Assembly: GCA_037157565.1 (NCBI GenBank)
Contig: JAZHRO010000002.1
Coordinates: 78,108,001 to 78,172,000, forward strand
Length of the DNA stretch: 64,000 bases
Direction of reading: 5' to 3'
Source of the DNA: Thalassia testudinum
Taxonomy: Eukaryota; Streptophyta; Magnoliopsida; Alismatales; Hydrocharitaceae
Positions 35,601 to 44,773 of this stretch are shown here, piece by piece. Within the stretch, counting starts at the first letter, position 1. Every line of letters begins with the position of its first letter. Below the pieces are notes generated by a model, which was not told where the DNA came from, did no database searches, and saw only the letters and a list, made by a program, of their open reading frames with translations. Position numbers and translations under genes: made by a program.

Positions 35601-37385
35601 GCCCTCACACCCCTGGCTCAAAAGTCTCGCCGCCCGAAGTGCCGAAATGCACCTGAAACCTCCGTCCACTGGCTGCCCGTGAAACTCGAAAGAAGGCAAC
35701 TCTGGAATGGAGAAGACAATCTTCCTCTCAAAACAGTCTACCAAGGCGTGGTAAGCGGACAGCCAATCCATCCCCAGAATCACTCCAAAGTCCTCCATCT
35801 GTATCATAATCAGGTCAGCTGGCAGGCTATGTCCCCCGATGCTGACCTCGCAACCCGTGTACACCTCCTCAGCTACAAACAGCTGACCACTCGGACCTCT
35901 GATTACGAACGGATTCTCTAACAATGTATAATCCTGGTCCAAACTAACTGCGAAACTGGCTGCGACAAACGAGTGCATAGCGTCGAAATCGAAAAGCGTG
36001 TAAACGAGTCTGCCAGAAACTGAAACCATACCTGCTACCACGGATCCCGATGCTCTGGCGTCCCTGTGTGTTAGGGCGTTGATACGCCCCTCAGCTCAAG
36101 GTGCGGACGAAGCAGCCACACTCTGCGTCGGACGGGTAGGTGCTGGCCAGTACCCTCCTCGCGACTGCTGTCCTCCTCCTCGTGCCTGGGAACCGCGGCC
36201 TCCTACGCGCCCTCCAGTGCTCTGCACGGGAAGTATCTGCTGACCTCCCGCCCTAGATGGGCAGTCCCTCCTGACGTGGCCCGGCTGGCCACATTGGTAG
36301 CAGAGGGGAACCCGACTCCCGCCCTCAGTGAGTCCCTGCTGTCGGCTAGGCGGGGGTCCGGTGCTGGCGACTGGCCCCTGTCGAGGGCCCCCAAAGGCCA
36401 CTGATGGCCCTGCACAACGTGACGGCTCTCCTGTGGACGCCACGTGTCTCCGTTCTCGCCGGCCCTGTGAGAAGTCTGGCTGAAAGGGCCTCTTCCGCCC
36501 GCCGTCGGTCTCTCGCGCGGACGGGTTGGTCTCCTCGTAAGTCATAGCTGCCTCTACCACCCTCGAAAACGTCGGCAGCTTCAGGGGTTTGACATACCCC
36601 CAGATCGCAGGCGGGAGCCCCTCGGTGAACCTCCAAAGGCGCTCCTCCTCAGTGGCTACCGCTGTCACTGCAAAGTGGGACAGCTCCAAGAAACGCGTGC
36701 GGTACGCGCTCACAGTCATTGTCCCTTGGCGGAGAGTGTGGAACTCCCGCCTCCTCTAGTCCTGCCACGTCTGGGGAAAGTACTGCTCGCAGAAGAGGGT
36801 GACGAACTGGTCCCACGTCGGCTCGTCCCTCTCCTGTCCCCGGACCGCCCTCCACCACCGGTGTGCCGCACTCTCCAGCTGGTACGTGGCAAAGCCCACG
36901 CGGCACTCCACCGGGGGGCGAAGGGTGTCGAAGATCTTCTCCAGCTGCTCAAGCCAGTCCTCTGCCTCGGTCGGGTCCTCATCCCCCTTGAAGGAGGGGG
37001 GCTTCAGCTTCCGAAACTGTCCGAAAAGCTCGAAGTGGCGCTGTAGGGGAGGTGCTGGTGCACCTCCAGGCGAAGGTGCCTTATGTACAAAAGTGTCGGA
37101 GGAAGGTGGGGGCGGCAGGGGCCCATCCCTTCCCTCGTGTCCAGCGCCGTGTCCGTCGCGTGGTCCCACAGAGGACTCCCCCTCTGCAACCCCAGGAGGA
37201 GGTGCTCGGGGCGGTGGGTGGAGCTCCTCTCGTACAATATCCCGTATCAGTCTGGCGAGGTCCTGGGCCTGGATGCCAGGGAGTGGTGGCTGGTCCACCG
37301 AGACGTCAACGACAGCACATCCACCTCGCCGACCTCGCCCTCGGCCGCGCCCGCGGCCAGTCTCGCCAGTCCCGCGACGAGGCAT
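32622..37385 (-). pseudogene. D3 gag-pol polyprotein with three in-frame stops
   Basis: A single frame of about 1587 codons. The start is taken at MPRRGTGE (37385), after which a basic Gly/Arg stretch begins. Order: Retrotrans_gag domain (about codons 110-290), CCHC knuckle CYQCGQPGHVRRDC (about 362), protease near 466, RT (CVDYRQLN, then FIDD near 800), RNase H ([12 protein letters not shown] near 945), integrase after codon 1111 (CLVCQQVK; TMDLVVGLP; VSDRDTRF; SERTIQTLKDL) and a chromodomain-like end (LVKVLWRSQRYEEATWEPE). Stops: TAG 36756-36758, TGA 36096-36098, TAG 34053-34055. The usual protease DSG/DTG triad reads DFD. RT and integrase catalytic residues look intact. The arrangement is that of Tekay/Del chromoviruses. 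Confidence 0.92.
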
Positions 37386-37549
37386 CTCCTGCAAGGAGAC
37401 GCGAAACAAAACGGAAACATCAAAACAGACAGTACCTAACAAAACTTCTAAGAGCTCATGTCAAGAGATATGTTGTGGTGGCTACTCTAGCTATAAACAT
37501 GTGAATTGGTTATTTTCCAGTCAGTTCATTCACTTCTCGGGACGACCTT

Positions 37550-37561
37550 GCTCTGATACCA
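37550..37561 (-). promoter_or_regulatory. D3 primer-binding site, tRNA-iMet
   Basis: Minus-strand TGGTATCAGAGC, complementary to the 3' end of initiator tRNA-Met, three bases inside the 5' LTR. Exact match to the common plant site. Confidence 0.92.
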
Positions 37562-40220
37562 TCTTGTAACGACCCGGTTCCCGAGTCCCTACGAGACACG
37601 AGAACCGGACCGACTCGACTAATCCCAAGACCTAGTCGTCCAACGAGGAAGTAACCAAAAGACAGTAAAATAAAACATGTTCAGCATGAATATAACTAAC
37701 AGTAAGGAAGTACAGCAGTAAGGAAAGAAACTACTACAGTAGGTACCACCATAACAGTAGAACAACATTTATCATATAACAAGAACTGTAGGTAAAGAAG
37801 GTACAGCGGAAACAAAAACTACTCACTAGAACAGAAACAAAAGAGGTACAAAAGACTGTGGTAAACTCTACTGGACCCTACTCGGCCCAGCGTCCTCTGC
37901 AGCCGCCGACCTTGGCTGCTCAACACCTGGTCCTGAAAAAGGTAACAAGTGTAACACGTCAGCAAAACGCTGAGTAGAGTGGCAAACAAACTAAAGGCAA
38001 CAGTAGAGTGTACAGTAGCTGTTATGTTCTATTACTTCCTTTATTTACATCTTTCAATTTTCTCACTATTTCATTTATTTCTCAGATCCTTTACTTGATC
38101 TCGAATGTCCTCGTCGGAACGATCTTGATTGCAGTCTTTTCCAAAAGTAGAAGTAGCACGTGGTGCTCTCCTGGCCGGGAGAGTCCCCCGTGGTGATCCT
38201 ACCCTCAGTCAACCACCCCAAGGTCACTGACAGACGTAACGGTGACTACGGCACGCGCGATAAACGTACAGGTAGCTAGCCCACACTGGCACGCGGTCAG
38301 TCGTTTCCGTTAACAGGTGCGCCCAAAGCACAGCACGGAACCAGGGCAGAGCCCTCTCAGTAACAGGGGTCCAACCCCTCCACAGTAACCAAACCGGGGC
38401 CTTGCCCCTCCACAGTCCGCGCACCCTCGCCTGACTACCCTGGTTTGCCCTAGTGGGCCTAACAAGTCGGTGAAGGAGGCTAGCAGAACCCCGGGGCCCG
38501 TGGGGTAGCTAGTACTCTCCTAATACTAGTAGCTCTCCTCGGTACTACGTACACGAGGGCCAACAAGTCGGTACAGAGCGGCCAATCCTAACCCCGGGTC
38601 CCTGAGGTGGCTGGCCCCACTCTGGACTAAACAGGTACAGGTACTTCCCTTGGTACTGCGTACCCAAGAGACAGTACAAACTACATCTCAGTTCCACTCC
38701 TTTTTCTTTCCAGGAGTTCCACTCCTAATTCCCCGTAGGGTTCCAGCTCTTTATCTCAGAACATCATATGTTTCACTTTCCAGTTTCACGTTCTCACAAT
38801 CCATGATCTCAATCATGTTTCTTTATTCATAACAGGCAGCTGTTAATTCAATTTACAGGCAGCTTTATATTCCTTTCCATTTTTCCAAGACTGCAGTATT
38901 ATACATTCCACTGGTTTTTCCATCCTAGGGTTCATGCCACATCCTAGGATCTAGCATACAACTAGTTTTCCAGCCCTAGGATTCATGCATCACCTAGGAG
39001 CTATCATTCCATACATTTCTCATTCCTAGGATTCATGCAATGTCCTAGATTCTAGTTATGGTTCCATACTTTAACAGATTTTAATAATAAACTTAAGCCA
39101 CTCTACCAGGTACAACAGGAGTAATGGGGGCGTGATCGGGAATCCCGCGTGCCTCCGTGACTCTCAAGACTGCAACTGAACGAGGTCCTATCACAAGGAT
39201 CAAACACAAGGAGTGTCTCAAAACAGTGTATAGCTACTGTAGACGGGTAGAGGAATTAATTCTGAGAAGAACGCAACTCGAATCGCGGAAAACGGAGCCC
39301 GAACGGGTCCTAAACGGGTCGAAAAAGACGATACTGTGCAAAATCAGACGTCTGGAACTTCTTCCAGATGTCTTAAACAATGGATCAGAGAATTACCTGT
39401 TCAGTGTGGTTTCCCAGACGTCCAGAAGTCTGCAGGGACGTCTGTCCTAGCTCCCAGACGTCCGATGGTCACCCCGGACGTCTGGAGGTCACTCCCGCCA
39501 TCTGGTACAACTTCCAGATGTCTGATTCGCAAAGGATGGCGAATCAGCGAACCTGCGCACAGCCAACTCCCTCCCTTAGTACGGTCGGTCGACAGGAAGG
39601 AAGAAGAAAGCGGAATACACACCTTTTAGACATCTGTATGAGCTACCAGATGTCGTCCTCGCCGTCTGCCTATCAACCCAGACGTCTGATTCTGGAAATT
39701 TTTCCAGAATCAGGGCGCTACTCGGCCTCCGCTCGCGACGCCGCCCGCGTCGCACCTCGTGCGCCTACTGCTCAGACTGCAGCATGTCCCTCTCCGCGTC
39801 GTTCCGCGCCCCTGCTGATTAGCCCATAGTTGTGGGTTATTTAAGTACTTAAGTGCCTACACATTAGGTTAATTCTAACATTTATTTAGTATAAATTAGG
39901 ATGTAAATAGATTAATTCATAGTTTTAATCTAATTACATAATCCATACATTGCATTCATATCTTAAGTGCATTTAGAATTAGCTTAGAATAGCATTCATC
40001 TAATTAGATAACCAATTAGGTATATTGTTTTTATTAACATAGAAGTTGAGGGTCTATACATAAATAACCCTAATATTTTAATAATATTTGCTTTATTCGT
40101 CTTCTTTCAGAACGGCTGGCTGCCGCTCCAACGCCCGGCTGCTGCAGTGATGAAGCCATTCAAGGGGGAGCGGATGTGGTGGATCTGGTCGGCGGCTGAT
40201 TTCAAAATTGTTCAAGACAC

Positions 40221-40227
40221 TATAAAA
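40221..40227 (+). promoter_or_regulatory. TATA box, element B left LTR
   Basis: CACTATAAAAGGAGC; the identical site in the right LTR is at 45179-45185. Confidence 0.65.
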
Positions 40228-40475
40228 GGAGCACGGAAGCTGCCGGCTGCAGCAGGCCTCCGCCACCGACTCACCACTGTGCAGAGAGATCCTCTCTCTT
40301 CCATCCACACTGCCGGCCTCTACCGTGGCGGCGAGTCTCCACCACCGTGGGCGTGTGGTGTGACAGGCCACACCGCCATCCGGAGCTCGCCCGCATTACC
40401 GTGAGCACATCAGCGTGCATCTTCCTTGCCGTCGTCGCAGACCACCACGCAAGCTACTGATCAGCCACCCTCTCA

Positions 40476-40519
40476 GTAACTTAAGACGTCTGGGAAATTT
40501 CCCAGACGTCTGAAGTTAC
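40476..40519. promoter_or_regulatory. 44-bp near-perfect palindrome with two AGACGTCT sites
   Basis: GTAACTT flank, AAGACGTCTGGGAAATTTCCC core, AGACGTCT, then GAAGTTAC flank. Only one pair of positions breaks the symmetry. It is conserved exactly in the right LTR at 45434-45477. It lies about 250 bases downstream of the TATA box. Confidence 0.85.
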
Positions 40520-40639
40520 CCACTCACCTCCACTTCCTCAGCCTGCACTCTCCAACCGGCCACCAAGCCGCCTGCGCCCTCCACCGCTCACCGGCTGCTG
40601 ACCTGCGCACGCCTGCAGATCAGCCCGCGCTCTCCTCCA

Positions 40640-41060
40640 ACGCCTGCAGACCAGCCTGCAGCATCCTCCAACAGCCATCTGCAAACCACCGCGCAAGCGC
40701 CCCCTCTGCAGCTACCACCGCCACGCCTCCGCGCGCCAGCGCCCTCCGCAGACCCTCCGCGCGCCCACGCACAGCCATCTGCAAACCACCGCGCAAGCGC
40801 CCCCTCTGCAGCTTCCACCGCACACACCAGCGCCCGCCTGCAGACCACCGCAGCCACGCCTCCGCGCGCCAGTGCCCTCCGCAGACCCTCCGTGCGCCCA
40901 CGCACAGCCACCTGCAGAACCGCCAGCAACCGACCTCTGCAGCTACCACCGCAGCCACGCCTCCGCGCGCCAGCGCCCGCCTGCAGACCACCGCAGCCAC
41001 GCCTCCGCGCGCCAGCGCCTTCCGCAGACCCTCCGCGCGCCCACGCACAACCGCCTGCAG
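40640..41060. repeat. GC-rich tandem repeats in element B LTR
   Basis: Units built from CCACGCCTCCGCGCGCCAGC, CCTCCGCAGACCCTCCGC and GCCCACGCACAGCC recur three to four times. The right LTR copy is at about 45590-46040. The Ala/Arg/Gly-rich open frames here (155 and 223 codons on the minus strand) follow from this composition. Confidence 0.7.
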
Positions 41061-41691
41061 CACCTCCGCCGGAGCTCGTCCGACCACCTAATCTGTACTG
41101 AATAAATCTAACAAGTGGTCACATTTTTTTTAGAAAAAGGACTAATTAAAGGAAGGACATTTTAAAAACCAAGGATTTGATTTTCAAAATTGGCGTGTGA
41201 TTCAAAGTTCAAAATCTTTGACGGTGTATGCACACTTATTTCACTTGCACCACAGCACGCTTCTAGACACTCCTTAGGTTTGGAAATACTAGGACAAGAG
41301 CCCTCCTTTCGTTGGATTCTGAAGTGTTCGGAACTGGAAATCAAAGGTTTTGTAAATCCAAAGAGGGGGATGCCCTGTCACGGATTTTTGGGGGTAGTTG
41401 AGGAGCACCGCGAAAGCACAGCTTCAAAGGAAGGCTTAGGCCTACTTGCATCCCTCGATCTTCCGTCTTTGGATTTACTTGACCATTTGAGATTTAGGGA
41501 AGAACACCTAAGCTCCAACTAGGTCTTTTTAGGCGAGTCGTAGGTCGACAATAGGCGCGTAAATTGATTGAACAAATTGTATTGTCACCTGCAATCTGAC
41601 TTAAAATCAAAAGCCTAAATTGGGAAAGACCTAAAAGGTCCTTTTTGAATTGTGTCTTGCTTGGGGAATTCTGATTGAAGTGTGAGTTAGA

Positions 41692-43689
41692 ATGGACCAC
41701 ATTGATTTTCATCCTTTCACATCTTGCCCACACCCTCACCCCCACTCTGCATCCTTTGATCCCAGACACCGAGATGGTCCATTCCTTGATGGACATAATG
41801 ACAATCATTGGGATCCGTTTTACTCCTATTATAGGAGTATTGGCCTAGTTAAGCCCCAAATTAGTGAGCAGAACTCAGGAGCGGGATTTGCTTTGCCCAA
41901 TATCCCACATACCAAAGAAATACCCAACCCACCCTCCCTGAAAACTTATAATGGTTGGACAAACACTCCTGGGTACTATAAGCCTGAGCCTGACTTCTCT
42001 TATGATAAAAATGACCTCTCCTCTTTGAAGATGGAAATACAGAAAATGCAAAATGAAATGAGTGAATTGTTAGGAGAATCTTTGAGAGCAGGCCAACAAG
42101 AAAGAGATGAAATTAGCCACCAAATCTGCCCCATTGACGATGACGTATACCCCTCTACAATAGATGCATCTCCTGTGGGAAAGCTACACTTTAAGTTGAA
42201 GGGAAATTCTGGGGAAAATAGCTACTTTTCGAGGATCGATTTTGAAACCTCCCCATTAGATGACACTTCCTTGAGAGATCTACACTTTAGGTGGGAGGAA
42301 AATACACATGAAAGTAGCTATGCATTGGATGAAGAAAGGTGGCAACCCGAGGAAGATGATGATAAGGTTGAGTATCCACCTGAATTATATTGGAGTCAAA
42401 AGAAGGGAATGATGGTGCCATTGGAAGACCTCGACCCAGATGATAGTATTTTCGTGACATTTGATGAAGTGGGTCAAAGTCAAGTTGTTAATCCTACCCT
42501 CCCTTCTGATCATGATATGGAACTCAAACCCACCCTTAGGGAACCTAACCCTAAAGAAATTGACCTATCTGAGGAGTCTGATGTAACCAATGTAAATAAT
42601 TTACCTCAGATAGAGCACCCTAGGGGATCTGCTGAGATATTAAATGATTCTAGACCTCGGGTACATGATGAATTGTGTGATGAGGAGGAAGACGAATTAT
42701 ATGAGGAACCTACATTCAAGATTTGGAGTGACACTAAGGGTGATTATGTCTTATTTGAAGAGTTAGCCCCTGAGGATGTCACAAATTTGACCAAATTAGG
42801 TTTCCTTGGCACACCCATTGATGATATTTCTCCTCATGATAAAATGATGGAAAATTTGGAAGCAATTTCTAAGATTTATGTGGATTCACATATAGACTCC
42901 GGGGAAGATGTGAGTAAAGAACAAAAACCCGGGGATGACATTAATAGGATAATCCCTAGATCTGTTGCTTCCAACCTGCCTTCATTCACTTCGAAGTCAC
43001 CCTCTGATTCTCTTATATCTGAAAGCGAAATTGTGACTCCTAATGAAGAGCAGGAAGATCCACGTGATGGTGCAAGGAATGTTAGGGATGAAATTGAGGA
43101 TTTAGAAAGAGTGTTTGGGATGGACACCAAGTTGATTAAACCCAACCTAGATCTTATGGCCATCCCACAACCTCGTAACTTGGACACCCTAGACGATCCT
43201 TGCCTTAGAGAATTGCTCAGTTTTGTTCTGACCAGGGGGCTTAACAGACCAATATTTTCTGTAATGGAGTATCGGGTATGGATTGATGATTTCTTTAGTC
43301 AGTCCATTACCCTGGGGGTTTATCTCTATACCATTCCTTCCCCATTCTTTTTGGAGGATCCTTGTCATCCTACCCCTACCCCTTTGGAGGTTATTTTAAC
43401 TGTTTATCCTTTAGAACCTCTTCTGGTGACCTGGGAAGATTTCATTCCCATTTTAGTTGGGCGAGCATTTGCTATCGGGATTCATCATCAGCTCGCCAAC
43501 ATCCTAGGTTACCTATTTTCTAGGCCAACTTTGCTTTCCTCATTTTTAGGGCCTATTTCTGCAATTCTTGAACCTGATTTGCAGGTTCTTCGGCTATTCA
43601 GCCCAGCTTTGACCCAGGTAATATCCTTCTATGCAATGAGGACATTGCAGATTTTAGGCATGGGGGGGTGTACTTGGGGATATACATAG
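41692..43689 (+). CDS. Element B acidic protein, 665 aa, function unknown
   Basis: The only long intact frame in the window besides D3 segments. The N-terminal 100 residues are rich in Pro, His, Tyr and Asp (MDHIDFHPFTSCPHPHPHS). Residues about 108-145 have coiled-coil character. 164-180 and 196-211 are a repeat (GKLHFKLKGNSGENSYF / RDLHFRWEENTHESSYA), as are 233-251 and 344-362 (YWSQKKGMMVPLEDLDPDD / IWSDTKGDYVLFEELAPED). Residues about 140-520 are strongly acidic; about 545-630 are hydrophobic (PLEVILTVYPLEPLL, ILVGRAFAIGIHH). The last 20 residues overlap the conserved hairpin and G-rich tract, so the frame may be extended past an ancestral stop. I recognise no domain. By position it replaces gag-pol. 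It could be a very divergent Gag-like, envelope-position or other accessory protein. Confidence 0.7.
   Translation: MDHIDFHPFTSCPHPHPHSASFDPRHRDGPFLDGHNDNHWDPFYSYYRSIGLVKPQISEQNSGAGFALPNIPHTKEIPNPPSLKTYNGWTNTPGYYKPEPDFSYDKNDLSSLKMEIQKMQNEMSELLGESLRAGQQERDEISHQICPIDDDVYPSTIDASPVGKLHFKLKGNSGENSYFSRIDFETSPLDDTSLRDLHFRWEENTHESSYALDEERWQPEEDDDKVEYPPELYWSQKKGMMVPLEDLDPDDSIFVTFDEVGQSQVVNPTLPSDHDMELKPTLREPNPKEIDLSEESDVTNVNNLPQIEHPRGSAEILNDSRPRVHDELCDEEEDELYEEPTFKIWSDTKGDYVLFEELAPEDVTNLTKLGFLGTPIDDISPHDKMMENLEAISKIYVDSHIDSGEDVSKEQKPGDDINRIIPRSVASNLPSFTSKSPSDSLISESEIVTPNEEQEDPRDGARNVRDEIEDLERVFGMDTKLIKPNLDLMAIPQPRNLDTLDDPCLRELLSFVLTRGLNRPIFSVMEYRVWIDDFFSQSITLGVYLYTIPSPFFLEDPCHPTPTPLEVILTVYPLEPLLVTWEDFIPILVGRAFAIGIHHQLANILGYLFSRPTLLSSFLGPISAILEPDLQVLRLFSPALTQVISFYAMRTLQILGMGGCTWGYT
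43634..43670 (+). promoter_or_regulatory. Conserved hairpin plus G-rich tract, element B
   Basis: CAATG-AGGA-CATTG (43634-43647), then AGGCATGGGGGGGTG. It overlaps the end of the 665-codon frame. The following bases to about 43712 match those at 1763-1800 after the pol-bearing fragment (CATAGCAT...TGCATACAT). Confidence 0.6.
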
Positions 43690-44247
43690 CATAATTGCAT
43701 ACATTTGTACATATAAAAAAAAAAAAAAAGAGGTTTTGAGCTTAACTGGCTAGATCTTGCCGTCTTAAGCAAATCAGAACTCTAGGGTAGACTAAGTTAA
43801 TTCTAGGGTCAAACTTTAGAAGCTAAATAAGCTACTAGCTTTAGACCTTTAGGGTCCTTTGTGGACTTAAAAACTTAAGTAGGAGTTAAGTTGCGGACCA
43901 TTCTTCAAGAGGTTGAGGAAGGGAAGCTAGGGTTTGAGTTAAAAGGTGGGGTAGTACCTGGAGTCTTATTCTACCTTTTGATTTACAGGTCCTTGTAACC
44001 CAAGCATCCAAATTGTTCACACTTGGTCTGGTAATTAACTTAATTTCTGAAAAGAGATTTGGTTCTCTTAGTTTTGACTTAAGAAAGGCTTGAAAACATA
44101 TTTTGATTGGAAGAGTTCCCGCCGCAGGAGAGGTCGAGTATATACTCACCTTGAGGATGCGATGGTAACATATTACCTCCTCGGCGCTTGTCTCTTAGGA
44201 TATCCATCCTACTGGGGGCATGTAAGCGCATTGCGCGGTTCAGGTAC

Positions 44248-44390
44248 CATGGGCGGCCCTATCTCGAAGTGCCGATTGCCATAGGCCTGAATTCGCTTAA
44301 GAAATCCATGGGCGATACTATCTCGAAGTGTCGATTGCCAGGAGTTCTTGGGGTCGTTATGGGCGGTGCTATCTCGAAGCATCGAAAGCC
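44248..44390 (+). repeat. Three 33-nt modules in element B 3' untranslated region
   Basis: 44248-44280, 44307-44339 and 44358-44390 each follow the pattern ATGGGCGRYNCTATCTCGAAG, then N-TCGA-(T/A)TGCC or AAGCC. Spacing is 26 and 18 nt. The ends can pair (GGC...GCC). Element C has three 33-nt relatives at 56032-56173 although its LTRs are unrelated. 43690-44247 and 44391-44757 show nothing else. Confidence 0.75.
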
Positions 44391-44757
44391 AGGCACCCTT
44401 CGAGGTATGGTAATGGGGACAATGAATCCGACACAGGCTGTGTTGATAGCTGATCTGAGGTTAGACTTAGAAGAATCAAACAAAAAAAAAATTCCTTTAA
44501 CTCAAATAACTCGGACCAATGCACAAGCACGGATGCTTTAATCTCAGGGATCAATAAACTTTAGGGTAGAGTCAGAAATCAGGGAAACTTGTGCTGGCAA
44601 CTCGTCTTTAGCCGACCTAGTCTGTAACTTAGCAACTACTTAGGAACCTTGGGTTTAGAACCTGAACTTAATATGCTTCTGAAGGAAGACTAAGTGAGTT
44701 GACTAGTCTACTTAGAGTGCTAGGTTTCGCTTAATTTTGCTAGGGACTAGCAAAAAC

Positions 44758-44773
44758 TAGGCATGGGGGTATT
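44758..44773 (+). promoter_or_regulatory. Element B polypurine tract
   Basis: TAGGCATGGGGGTATT immediately before the right LTR. Confidence 0.75.

Larger units (their letters stand above)
39816..41087 (+). repeat. Element B left LTR, 3'-truncated
   Basis: Matches 44774-46046 but leaves the alignment after GAGCTCGTCCG.CCACCT. The last ~475 bp of the LTR (R/U5 module included) and the primer site are absent. TATAAAA is at 40221-40227 and the palindrome at 40476-40519. GC-rich tandem repeats run about 40640-41060. Confidence 0.88.

Noticed and set aside
41692..43689. The 665-aa frame as an ordinary host gene
   Set aside because: It sits between two near-identical LTRs with a target-site duplication, next to element-specific 3' signals. 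A captured host gene is not excluded, but nothing supports it.
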